A DNA stretch of 64,000 nucleotides from Chitinophaga sp. YR627. GTDB taxonomy: Bacteria; Bacteroidota; Bacteroidia; Chitinophagales; Chitinophagaceae. The notes below the pieces were generated by a model. It was not told the origin of the DNA, made no database searches, and saw only the letters and a list, made by a program, of their open reading frames with translations. The translations under genes and the position numbers were made by a program. Positions 27,301 through 35,144 of this stretch are shown here, in pieces (position 1 is the stretch's first letter; each line of letters opens with the position of its first letter). The DNA is taken from the NCBI RefSeq assembly GCF_900114995.1, contig NZ_FOUX01000001.1:2277411-2341410 (forward strand), read 5' to 3'.

Positions 27301-27653
27301 GGTCCATTGCCATTTACGGTGAGTGTTTGCGGCAGGAAACCGATTGCAGAAACGGTGATTTGAGCGCCGTTAGCGACATTTAAAGTAAAAGTCCCGTCCG
27401 GAAGCGTGGTTGTTCCTTTGGAAGTGCCTACCACCTTGACAGTAGCACCAATTACGGGTTCTTTATTTTTATCAACGATCTTTCCCTTTAAAGTGACATC
27501 CTGTTGCACAGAGAATAAGGTGTGATAACCATCTGCCGCCGCTACAAGCGGATAGAGGGCAGGTAAAAAAAGCAGCAAGGTAAATTTCACGCGCAATAGT
27601 GCTGACTGCCAGGCATAACGATGCCTGACCTTCAACAGGTCTACATTTTTCAT
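24393..27653 (-). CDS. SusC/RagA TonB-dependent outer-membrane transporter
   Basis: 1086 residues. After the N-terminal signal region come a carboxypeptidase-regulatory-like domain (about 52-130: [39 protein letters not shown]), a TonB-box-like [18 protein letters not shown], a plug domain (about 140-260: [66 protein letters not shown]) and a long beta-barrel ending in NAGFNLTF. It imports the ligand held by the SusD downstream, driven by TonB. Unlike the second SusC it has no N-terminal STN domain, which fits the absence of a sigma/FecR pair beside it. Confidence 0.95.
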   Translation of the reverse strand: [1086 protein letters not shown]

Positions 27654-28081
27654 ACGTTTGATTTGTGTGGTTAATAAAGGCTGATTACAAATCGCTGGAT
27701 TTTGGCTGTAAAAAGAGATGCGGCAACATCTTCGTTTCAGACGCTATTAGTGGTTGTCATCATTAAGTTCGGTTTATGCATGTTAAAGAATACAAGGTAG
27801 CGGGTCAATAGCACAATACAACTACATAGGTTTTATCACATAGAGTGCAGCCTAGTTTTCATAACGATAAATTTCTCAACGTGTCATTTTCACACCTAAA
27901 ATAGAAAAAATAATCAACTTTTATATTTCTTTTAACATACTGCGGTGGTACTATAGTGAAAATAGATATACTCAGCAGTAAGACTGACCTCAAAAATCGC
28001 CCGTTTTACCGCTAAGTTCCGCTCCTATGGCGGCCGGGAGCCGGGATTGCGCTAAATTAGTTTTTCTTAAAAACGGGAACA
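27654..28081. other. Divergent 428-bp intergenic region
   Basis: Lies between the divergent susC (27653) and the unknown gene at 28082, so it should carry promoters for both. No exact TAnnTTTG match was found in either direction; TACCTTGT (minus strand, about 27800) is a weak candidate. No open frame, repeat or RNA gene is seen. Confidence 0.4.
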
Positions 28082-28648
28082 ATGGAAAAAGCACTGATCA
28101 GACTCTCCTACCGTCAGGTTATCGACGCTGCGGCGCAGACAGCTTTCGAAAAAGAGGTATTTAATGAGAGTTATAATGAATTTCTGTTACAGGTACAGGC
28201 TTACAACCGGGACCAGCAGTTCACGACCCTGGAAGAGGTACGGATGGCTAATCCGAAGGCAGCATCCCTGCATTATAAGGTAGGTTTCTCCGTAGGATTG
28301 TTTATCCGGTCACTGCAACAGCGTATTCCCGGACTAACAGACAACCAGGACAGGCCGGTACTGTTTGCCGGTCACCAGTTTGAGCTCATCGCCTCCGATA
28401 CCAGCGACAAACGGGCGCATAAAGTGGCTATTACCTATACAACCGGTACGCTTACACTATTAGGGATAGCGGGTGAATATCTTGTGCTGGCAACAGGTGA
28501 TCAGTTGCAGCAAATAACCAAACAACCTGTGCAGACATTCCTGGTAAAATTACAGGCGCAATTGTCTATAGCTGATTATATGTTACCGGAAAATATATCA
28601 CGCAGTGAGGCGATACCTGCAGTCAGTAATGTTTCCTTTGGTATCTGA
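28082..28648 (+). CDS. Conserved-looking protein of unknown function
   Basis: 188 residues, no signal peptide or membrane segment, so probably cytoplasmic. The N-terminal half is helical (MEKALIRLSYRQVIDAAAQT, FNESYNEFLLQVQAYNRDQQ, GFSVGLFIRSLQQRI) and the second half mixes strands (FAGHQFELIAS, KVAITYTTGTLTLLGIAGEYLVLATG) with a final acidic tail. No known family is recognised. The ATG is preceded by GGGAACA, which gives no strong ribosome-binding site. It is a lone plus-strand gene and is followed by a 65-base perfect hairpin repeat. Confidence 0.6.
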   Translation: MEKALIRLSYRQVIDAAAQTAFEKEVFNESYNEFLLQVQAYNRDQQFTTLEEVRMANPKAASLHYKVGFSVGLFIRSLQQRIPGLTDNQDRPVLFAGHQFELIASDTSDKRAHKVAITYTTGTLTLLGIAGEYLVLATGDQLQQITKQPVQTFLVKLQAQLSIADYMLPENISRSEAIPAVSNVSFGI

Positions 28649-28670
28649 TCTCCTTTCTGATATTAGTTGA

Positions 28671-28735
28671 ATAAGGGTCATCCTTCATTAATCCTTCGTT
28701 CTATGAACGAAGGATTAATGAAGGATGACCCTTAT
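28671..28735. repeat. Perfect 31-bp inverted repeat with 3-base loop
   Basis: ATAAGGGTCATCCTTCATTA and the next 11 bases form one arm (28671-28701), followed by TAT and an exact reverse complement (28705-28735), 31 of 31 matched. Each arm contains two ATCCTTC direct repeats. It starts 23 bases after the stop codon of the unknown gene. It has no T-tract, and a separate ordinary terminator lies at 28766, so it looks like a palindromic repeat element, not a plain terminator. Confidence 0.85.
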
Positions 28736-28765
28736 CTAAGCGATATCTGACCAATAACTGAACAT

Positions 28766-28795
28766 AAAAAAGGCCGGAAGTATTCCTCCCGGCCT
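28766..28795 (-). terminator. Terminator of the CBM6-like gene
   Basis: AGGCCGG (28771-28777) pairs with CCGGCCT (28789-28795); on the minus strand the hairpin is followed by TTTTTTATG. It lies 20 bases past the stop codon at 28816. Confidence 0.85.
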
Positions 28796-28815
28796 GATAT
28801 TGAGAAAGATATTCT

Positions 28816-29277
28816 TTAATAATCCTGTACGAATGTAATAGAGGTGATACTGAATGGATTCCCTTTCGCCACGAGATAGAGGTCATGGATACCATTTGAA
28901 TACTTCGGGTTTCCGACCAGTTTCAGAGCATATGTCGTATCACCTGTATAAGGTATCTGCAGGGTACCGATACGCCTGCTTTTCTTCCCTTTTGGACGGT
29001 CTATACGGAATTCCAGCGTACCCTTCTTCTTTTCCTTATTCTGGCAGAATACGACCACTTTAAAGCCAATTTCACCCATACCGAGGTTCACCTGACCAAA
29101 GCCCAGGTAACTGCCCGATTTCATCTTAAATTCTGTTTCAAAATTGCCTTTCTTCAATGGTGCAGCGGGTACGGTTGTTCCGGCAGGTGGTGGTGTAGCC
29201 GACGGTGGCGTTGGCGCCGTTTGTCCCCGGACAATCAATTGCACGATTAAGAAAAAAAGACATAGGATAGGCCTCAT
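28816..29277 (-). CDS. Small secreted CBM6-like beta-sandwich protein
   Basis: 153 residues: a signal peptide (MRPILCLFFLIVQLIVRGQ), a proline/threonine-rich linker (about 20-45), then one domain (about 45-153) that follows the carbohydrate-binding module family 6 pattern: GSYLGFGQVNLGMGEIGFKVVVFCQN, LEFRIDRPKGKKSRRIGTLQIPYTG, and SNGIHDLYLVAKGNPFSITSITF (compare the usual G-x-H-x-L-Y/F-L-x-F-x-G near the end). There is no catalytic domain and no T9SS tail, so it would act as a free or loosely held binding protein outside the cytoplasm. Ligand unknown; the CBM6 call rests on pattern likeness only. Confidence 0.65.
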   Translation of the reverse strand: MRPILCLFFLIVQLIVRGQTAPTPPSATPPPAGTTVPAAPLKKGNFETEFKMKSGSYLGFGQVNLGMGEIGFKVVVFCQNKEKKKGTLEFRIDRPKGKKSRRIGTLQIPYTGDTTYALKLVGNPKYSNGIHDLYLVAKGNPFSITSITFVQDY

Positions 29278-29352
29278 AGCGATTCAATCAGTCAGGTGTC
29301 TTTTAGGCAACCTGACCAGTGTCCAAAATACTAATTAGGTCGAAAAATTACG

Positions 29353-29360
29353 CAAATTTA
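29353..29360 (-). promoter_or_regulatory. Candidate -7 promoter element of the CBM6-like gene
   Basis: The minus strand reads TAAATTTG followed by CG, an exact TAnnTTTG match, 76 bases upstream of the ATG. The leader holds a small hairpin, GTCAGGT with ACCTGAC (29291-29316). Confidence 0.45.
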
Positions 29361-29519
29361 TATTAAAAATTCCAATAATAATACGGATTGATTCCCAGCG
29401 GTTTAACCGGGTGCTGTTTGTATAATACTGGAAATAGTAAATGGCTCCCCGTGGAGAGCCATTCATTTTATACTCATATTACGCTGATACCGGCTTTTTA
29501 TTGTGCCGGCCATGCAATG

Positions 29520-32500
29520 TTATTGTTGTGTTTCCGGAATGATAATGTGGAAGGCTGCTCCCTGTTGTTCTACACCAAATGCCTGAATATCACCATTATG
29601 AATATCCATGATCTTACGGCAGAGGGCCAGACCGATACCGGTTCCTTCGAATTTTTCCTTCTGATTCAGTCGCTGGAAGATGACAAACAGCTTATCTGCA
29701 TAGGTCTGATTAAAGCCGATACCATTGTCCGCCACAATGATCCTGTAATAGCCTGGCCCTTTCGGCAGCAGGGGCAGGTCATTCAGTTCCGAATCTGATA
29801 TTTTATTGGCTGTGATCGTAATACGGCACTCCTCATTCGGAATGGAGAACTTCAGTGCATTACCGATCAGGTTATAAAATAACTGATTCATCTGTAAAGG
29901 TACGGCGTCGATCACCGGCAGTTCTGTGATATCTATTTTTGCATTTTTATCGCGGATCAGCAATTCGAAGTCTTCGATCACATTGACTACGATCTGATTC
30001 AGATCCACCGGCAGGAAGGCATTTTCTCCCAGTTCCAGACGGGAATAGGCGATCAGGTCCCTGATCAGGTCAGACATTCTGATAGCAGACTGTTTTACCT
30101 TTCTCAGGTACTGAGCAGTATCTATTTTAGTTGGCGTACCGGGTTTTACGCTCTCCAGCATATCTGCAAAGAGACGGATCTTGCGGAGTGGTTCCTGTAA
30201 ATCGTGCGAGGTGATAAATACAAACTGTTCCAGTTCGTGATTCCGTTTGGACAGATTAGCGTTGGCGTCTTCCAGTGCAATGGTCCTCTCCCGCACTTTT
30301 CTTTCCAGTGCATCTTCTACCATCTTCTGATCATCGATATCTGTGCAGGCGCCGATAAATCCAACAAACTCGTCCTGCGAGTTAAAGCGCGGAATACCGG
30401 AACAGGCCAGCCAGTGATAGGTACCGTCATGCCGTTTCAGGCGGAACTCTGAATAGAAGTTCTTTCTGTCACGCGAGGAGCGGCTGAAGTTGATCTTCCA
30501 CTTGTCAATATCTTCCGGATGCATGATATCGTACCAGCCATTGTCCTTATTCTGATCGAGGGAACGGCCGGTATATTTCTGCCAGGCTTTATTAAAGAAG
30601 GAGAAGGAACCATCTTTTTCGGCGATCCAGATCATCGCCGGAGCGGTATCTGCGATCATCCTGAAATAAGCCTCACTTTGCTGCAGGTGCAACTGCGCCA
30701 GTTTTCTTTCGGTGATATCCATTGTCACACCGATCATCTTCTTCACAGAACCATCCTCTTCATACACGCCCTGACCAGTGGCTGCGATCCAGTGTACAGA
30801 GCTGTCCGTCCAGCGGATACGGTATTCTTCCACATACAGCATACGGTTGTTGAGTGCATGTTGCAGGGCTTCTTCCGCACGGCGTACATCTTCCGGCAGG
30901 ATCATCGCCAGCAGCTTTTCATACGTAAAGCCTGCCTGTGAGGCCAGTCCGTAGTTACTTTTAAACTGCTCATTCCCATGGATCACACCAGAGCTAAGAT
31001 CCAGTTCCCAGGAACCGAGACGACCGGTCTGTAAAGCAAAATTCAGGCGGTCATTAACCTCCTGCAGATGTTTTTCAAACTGTTTATTTTCTGTGATATC
31101 TGTTACTACTCCCAGCACGCGTACAGCGGTGCTATGGTCATCGAAGAAGACCTGCGCCTTACAGGAGATCCAGTTGACTTTATCATCAGAGATATTGATA
31201 CGGAAATCGACATTGATCAGTCCATTGTCTTTTCCTGCCAATGCCGAGTAGATACGGGCCTGTGCAGCGGCGGCATCTGCCGGATGGATCACTTTAAGGA
31301 AGTTGTCAAAATCCAGCGGCGTTAACGCTGCAATACCGAAAAGCTCCCGGCTTCTGTCAGATAGCAGCAGCTCTTTGGACAGCGGATTGAAGTCCCAGGT
31401 ACCGGTACGTGTTCCTTCCAGTGCCAGCCGCAGGCGTTCTTCATTATTCCGAACGACTTCCTGTTTACGGGCGATGCGTTCCCTGGCCTCTCTTACTTCT
31501 GTAATATCTTCTATGGCAATGAGGATCAGTTCTTCTTTCAGGTCCTGGGAAGTAATCAGCTGCCCGTTCATCATAATGGTACGGCTGCCGTTACCGGTGG
31601 ATTTATAGGTCAGTTCGTAGTTAGCGAAAGGCGTCCGGGAAGTCATAAGATTTTCCATCAATGACCGCAGGTCCGATGTATTCCATTGTTTATTTCCCAG
31701 TTCATAGAGCAGTTTGCCTTCGGTCTCCTTTCGCTCCATTTTAAAGGCGCGGTAGAAGGAGGCGTTGGCACTGACTACCCGGATGTTGGTATCGAGGATC
31801 AGGAGGGATTCATGTACGGTGTTAACGATAGACTCGGCATACAGGCGTGCATTATTCAACTGGTTATTTCTCTCCAGGAGATCATTGTTACGGGTGCTGA
31901 GTTCATCATTGATCACCTGTAATTCCTCCTGCGATACTTCCAGTTCTTCATTCAGACTTTTCAGTTCTTCGTTGGCGGACTGCAGTTCTTCGTTGGTCGC
32001 CTCATAGGCCTCTGCCACGGCGCGCAGTTCTTCTTTATAACGCTGCACTTCTCTTTCCAGCTGGAAGATGCGCAGGTTCTTTTCATCTGTTGTCTCTGTA
32101 ATGTCTACCCTTTTGGCTGCCATTTCGCTACCGGCAAGATCATTCTGCTGGTTATTGAAGATAACGAGGAAGTAGTTTTCATGCAGGTTACTGATCGGTA
32201 CGATCTCAAAGGAAACATTGAGCGTACCGGAGGCAGTGGTAATGGTCAGACCTTCCTTGCGGACATTCCTTTTAGTAGACTGCGCCTGACTGAGCGCACT
32301 ACGCAGGCTGTGTGTGAGGTCTCTGTGTGCCAGCTTCAGGATATTGAGACTGGCTTTACCGGGACCATGCTCAAAAAACTGCATGGTGACACCTCTGAAC
32401 TCTACGATATCCAGTTTTTCATTAAGCAGGACTGCCGACGGTGCATACATAGAAAGTATAATACTGTCGGCCGCTTTCTGAGCATCTACATTTTCATCCC

Positions 32501-33431
32501 TCTCCTGATCAAAGCTTGGTGTCATATGCTTTATTTTTTTATTAGTCGGGAACGCACTTCTCAGCGTCCATTTATCTACATTCTTTTTAAGATAGATCTT
32601 CGTTTTCTTGGAAGGCATCTCAAAGAGGTCCGGGGACCGGTTTGTTTCTGACTTGCCGAGCCAGAGAAACCCGCGGTCTTTAAGGGCATAGTTGAAGATG
32701 CTCAGCATTTTCTTTTGCAGTACCGGCTGCATATAAATGAGCACGTTACGGCAACTGATAAGGTTCAGCTTCGCAAATGGCGGATCTGTCAGCATATTAT
32801 GGCAGGCAAATACACAGGCGTCCCTGATGATGGCTGATATCTCATATCCCTGTTCCACTTCCACAAAAAAACGCTCCAGGCGCTCGGGAGATACACCGGC
32901 GACCTGGGATGAGGTATAAAAGGCCTTACGGGCAGTGGCGATCACTGTTTCCGAAAGGTCTGTAGCGAAAATCTTTACGTTGCTGGCAAAATGCTCATCC
33001 CCCATCAGTTCATAGAGGCACATGGCAATGGAGTAGGCTTCTTCACCGGTCGCGCAACCGGCGACCCATATACGCACCTGTTCTTCTTTTTCACGGGACA
33101 ACCTGACTACCTGGGGAAGTATAAACCTGAGCAGGTACTCGAAACTCCCCTCGTCCCTGAAAAATGATGACACGTGGATCAGCAGGTCTGCGTAGACTAT
33201 GTTCTGCTCGTTCTCATTATCCTTTATAAACGTAAGATATTCCTCAAATCGCTGAATATTCACAAGCGACATTCTTCGCTGAAGCCTCCGGGTGATGGTG
33301 GATATCTTGTATTGCAGAAAATCTACCCCGGAAAATTCGGAAAGGATCGCTAATATGCTTTTTAAGGCAGCATTGGGTACCGAACCAGATCGCCTTCTGT
33401 TCAACTCCCCTTCAGAATGTGTATCTGGCAT
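29520..33431 (-). CDS. CheR methyltransferase-PAS-histidine kinase hybrid
   Basis: 1303 residues, cytoplasmic by sequence. The order is: a CheR-type domain (about 20-280) with HVSSFFRDEG at 86 and SAM loop VAGCATGEEAYSIAM at 123; a PAS-like region; a long coiled coil (about 440-540: AYEATNEELQSANEELKSLNEELEVSQEELQVINDEL); several PAS/PAC sensor units (about 550-1040: NKQWNTSDLRSLMENL, MIGVTMDITERKLAQLHLQ, GFIGACTDIDDQK); a HisKA helix with the phospho-acceptor histidine in FITSHDLQEPLRKIR (about 1075); and an HATPase with DNGIGF and EGTGIGLALCRKI. No receiver domain is present. In most relatives the CheB domain is fused in front; here CheB is a separate gene 85 bases upstream. Output partner unknown. 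Confidence 0.93.
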   Translation of the reverse strand: MPDTHSEGELNRRRSGSVPNAALKSILAILSEFSGVDFLQYKISTITRRLQRRMSLVNIQRFEEYLTFIKDNENEQNIVYADLLIHVSSFFRDEGSFEYLLRFILPQVVRLSREKEEQVRIWVAGCATGEEAYSIAMCLYELMGDEHFASNVKIFATDLSETVIATARKAFYTSSQVAGVSPERLERFFVEVEQGYEISAIIRDACVFACHNMLTDPPFAKLNLISCRNVLIYMQPVLQKKMLSIFNYALKDRGFLWLGKSETNRSPDLFEMPSKKTKIYLKKNVDKWTLRSAFPTNKKIKHMTPSFDQERDENVDAQKAADSIILSMYAPSAVLLNEKLDIVEFRGVTMQFFEHGPGKASLNILKLAHRDLTHSLRSALSQAQSTKRNVRKEGLTITTASGTLNVSFEIVPISNLHENYFLVIFNNQQNDLAGSEMAAKRVDITETTDEKNLRIFQLEREVQRYKEELRAVAEAYEATNEELQSANEELKSLNEELEVSQEELQVINDELSTRNNDLLERNNQLNNARLYAESIVNTVHESLLILDTNIRVVSANASFYRAFKMERKETEGKLLYELGNKQWNTSDLRSLMENLMTSRTPFANYELTYKSTGNGSRTIMMNGQLITSQDLKEELILIAIEDITEVREARERIARKQEVVRNNEERLRLALEGTRTGTWDFNPLSKELLLSDRSRELFGIAALTPLDFDNFLKVIHPADAAAAQARIYSALAGKDNGLINVDFRINISDDKVNWISCKAQVFFDDHSTAVRVLGVVTDITENKQFEKHLQEVNDRLNFALQTGRLGSWELDLSSGVIHGNEQFKSNYGLASQAGFTYEKLLAMILPEDVRRAEEALQHALNNRMLYVEEYRIRWTDSSVHWIAATGQGVYEEDGSVKKMIGVTMDITERKLAQLHLQQSEAYFRMIADTAPAMIWIAEKDGSFSFFNKAWQKYTGRSLDQNKDNGWYDIMHPEDIDKWKINFSRSSRDRKNFYSEFRLKRHDGTYHWLACSGIPRFNSQDEFVGFIGACTDIDDQKMVEDALERKVRERTIALEDANANLSKRNHELEQFVFITSHDLQEPLRKIRLFADMLESVKPGTPTKIDTAQYLRKVKQSAIRMSDLIRDLIAYSRLELGENAFLPVDLNQIVVNVIEDFELLIRDKNAKIDITELPVIDAVPLQMNQLFYNLIGNALKFSIPNEECRITITANKISDSELNDLPLLPKGPGYYRIIVADNGIGFNQTYADKLFVIFQRLNQKEKFEGTGIGLALCRKIMDIHNGDIQAFGVEQQGAAFHIIIPETQQ

Positions 33432-33516
33432 ACAAACAGCTTTAGTTTGTTCTGGTTTTTTTTATGTTCCCATACTATTAGGACTGCTAAAGATAATATA
33501 TAAAAATTAAATCAAC

Positions 33517-34113
33517 TCAGGTCAAACTATTATATGCACTCAGATGCCGGAGCAGAAAGCGGGCGATATCTGCCGGGGGCAATATCGCGTGCGGATCATC
33601 TTTATTGATCGCCGTCTGTGGCAGTACGTTGAATTCTGTGGTGTCCGGATCCTGTACGACGACCAGTCCGTGGTGATCCTCTATCGTCTTAATTCCTTCT
33701 ATCCCATCCGTTCCCATACCTGACAGGATCACACCGATTGCATTTTCCTGAAACGACCTGGCCATGGATTTAAAGAATATGTCGATTGATTTATTGATAA
33801 TTTCCCTATGATAACGCCTTCTGACCTTCAGGAAACCATCTTCTGTGATCATCATCTTATCTTCCGTCAATACATACACATGATCAGGCTCAAGTCTGGT
33901 ATCCTGTTCAACCCGATGTACCGGCATATCAGTAAACCTGCGTAAGATCTTACTAAACCGGCTGGGATATTCCCTGGTCAGATGAGGTACGACGACAAAG
34001 GCAGCCCCTGTTTTTTCCACGACCTGTTGAAAAAAGTCACATACTGATTCTAAACCTCCCGCCGAACATCCTATTCCGATGCAAAAATGTGGTTGTTGCC
34101 TGATGATTTCCAT
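33517..34113 (-). CDS. CheB-type methylesterase, single domain
   Basis: 198 residues, only the CheB_methylest catalytic domain. The triad is complete: S17 (IGCSAGGLES), H44 (VVPHLTREYPSRF) and D136 (ILSGMGTDGIEGIKTI). There is no receiver domain, so it is not a classical chemotaxis CheB. It lies upstream of, and in line with, the CheR-PAS-kinase gene. Together the two genes give the CheB-CheR-PAS-HK layout known as a single polypeptide in many environmental bacteria. The likely role is reversible methylation linked to kinase control rather than flagellar chemotaxis; no che or flagellar genes are present. Confidence 0.93.
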   Translation of the reverse strand: MEIIRQQPHFCIGIGCSAGGLESVCDFFQQVVEKTGAAFVVVPHLTREYPSRFSKILRRFTDMPVHRVEQDTRLEPDHVYVLTEDKMMITEDGFLKVRRRYHREIINKSIDIFFKSMARSFQENAIGVILSGMGTDGIEGIKTIEDHHGLVVVQDPDTTEFNVLPQTAINKDDPHAILPPADIARFLLRHLSAYNSLT

Positions 34114-34219
34114 ATGTTGTGCGTTTTAAGGGACAATAACATGGTCTCTAAAAAGCAACCTCGTCAAATATCAGGCCATGAGGAATAAGCCCCGGATATG
34201 GGGTGCTTCGGTAAATAAA

Positions 34220-34252
34220 AAAGGGATGACACATGTGTATGTGCCATCCCTT
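34220..34252 (-). terminator. Terminator of the scramblase-like gene
   Basis: AAAGGGATG pairs with CATCCCTTT (one mismatch in the inner stem, CACA/TGTG), and on the minus strand a T-rich TTTTTATTTACC follows. It lies just past the stop codon at 34269. Confidence 0.8.
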
Positions 34253-34268
34253 TCACTCATATCTTTTG

Positions 34269-34871
34269 TTATTTGGACTCTTTCAATACCATATCAATGG
34301 TGATAGCACCCGCTACGATAGCCATTTTATTGACATCTTCCGGACACTCTTCGGCGATGGTCACACGGTATTTATCCGCAGTAGTGAATACTTCCTTAAA
34401 TGCACCTGCCCATTTCTTGGTGATCGCACCCAGTTCCTTTTCATTTTTGTCTACGATCTTAAAGTTCCAGGCTTTCCAGTCACCTTTGATCTCTGCCAGC
34501 ACTTCTCCGTTAGCATCCAGGATATGAAACAGGGGCTTCATGAATTTGAATTTCTGTTTGATACCACCAACAGGTACGCCATTCATATCACGGATCTCGA
34601 TCTTAGACATCCAGAAAGTCCATCCACGATGTATAGAGGCCACTACCTGTTCATTGGCATCGGCAATATTCAATGTAAAGGGAAACATGGCTTTATTCAG
34701 AAAAAGACGGAGGAATTTGTGGAGCAGGGGTACTTCCTGGCGGATATTTCCGATCTGCTGTCCATCCTGGTTAAATACTTTATAAGCATTTGCAAATTTC
34801 AGCAGACCAACTTTTTCATCAATAAAGAAATCATCATACTGAAAGAATTCGGGTAATTTCGTTTGTCCCAT
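34269..34871 (-). CDS. LURP-one/scramblase-like protein
   Basis: 200 residues from the ATG at 34871 (MGQTKLPEFFQYDDFFIDEKVG). The protein is a run of strand pairs (LLKFANAYKVFNQDGQQIGNIRQE, FTLNIADANEQVVASIHRG, MSKIEIRDMNGVPVGGIKQKF, FHILDANGEVLAEIKGDWKAWNFKIVDKNEKELGAITKKW) closed by a helical end (IVAGAITIDMVLKES). This is the repeated pattern of the Scramblase/LURP-one group with a tubby-like fold. An in-frame ATG at 34916 was rejected because the -7 promoter motif at 34904-34911 sits inside that extension. Function is unknown; no transmembrane helix is strong except a possible C-terminal one. Confidence 0.75.
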   Translation of the reverse strand: MGQTKLPEFFQYDDFFIDEKVGLLKFANAYKVFNQDGQQIGNIRQEVPLLHKFLRLFLNKAMFPFTLNIADANEQVVASIHRGWTFWMSKIEIRDMNGVPVGGIKQKFKFMKPLFHILDANGEVLAEIKGDWKAWNFKIVDKNEKELGAITKKWAGAFKEVFTTADKYRVTIAEECPEDVNKMAIVAGAITIDMVLKESK

Positions 34872-34903
34872 GAGGTTTATCAAGTTCTGGTTATAGAATG
34901 CCG

Positions 34904-34911
34904 CAAATATA
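34904..34911 (-). promoter_or_regulatory. Candidate -7 promoter element of the scramblase-like gene
   Basis: The minus strand reads TATATTTG followed by CGG, an exact TAnnTTTG match, 33 bases before the ATG at 34871. It decides the start codon, because the upstream ATG at 34916 lies before the motif. Confidence 0.6.
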
Positions 34912-35012
34912 TACAAAAAAGGATGAATATCAGCTGATTTAACTATTCAAGCTGTATCCTGATTTTTATACAAACGTTACAATCCTTAAATTGCAGTAAG
35001 CTGTATTGAACT

Positions 35013-35144
35013 ATGGAAAAACGCCCGGCCCCTGACAGAAGCGACTTTATCAAGTGGATCAAACGTATAGGCTTCTGGGGATTTATCTTCTTTCTGGTCA
35101 AAGGCCTGTTATGGCTGGCGGTAGGATATTTTCTGATAAAATAA
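35013..35144 (+). CDS. 43-residue single-span membrane peptide
   Basis: An ATG at 35013 opens a 44-codon frame with a clear protein-like layout: a basic, polar head (MEKRPAPDRSDFIKWIKRIG) and one hydrophobic segment (FWGFIFFLVKGLLWLAVGYF, residues 21-40), ending LIK. The positive-inside rule places the N-terminus in the cytoplasm. The frame is transcribed divergently from the scramblase-like gene and is followed at once by an AT-rich repeat. Whether it is expressed is not shown by the sequence; the clean amphipathic head plus membrane span makes a chance frame unlikely. Confidence 0.6.
   Translation: MEKRPAPDRSDFIKWIKRIGFWGFIFFLVKGLLWLAVGYFLIK

Noticed and set aside
27654..28081. Riboswitch or small RNA in the region between susC and the unknown gene
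   Set aside because: No conserved riboswitch core, terminator or stable hairpin could be recognised by eye.
34872..34916. ATG at 34916 as the start of the scramblase-like gene
   Set aside because: The promoter motif at 34904-34911 lies downstream of it; the ATG at 34871 gives a normal leader.
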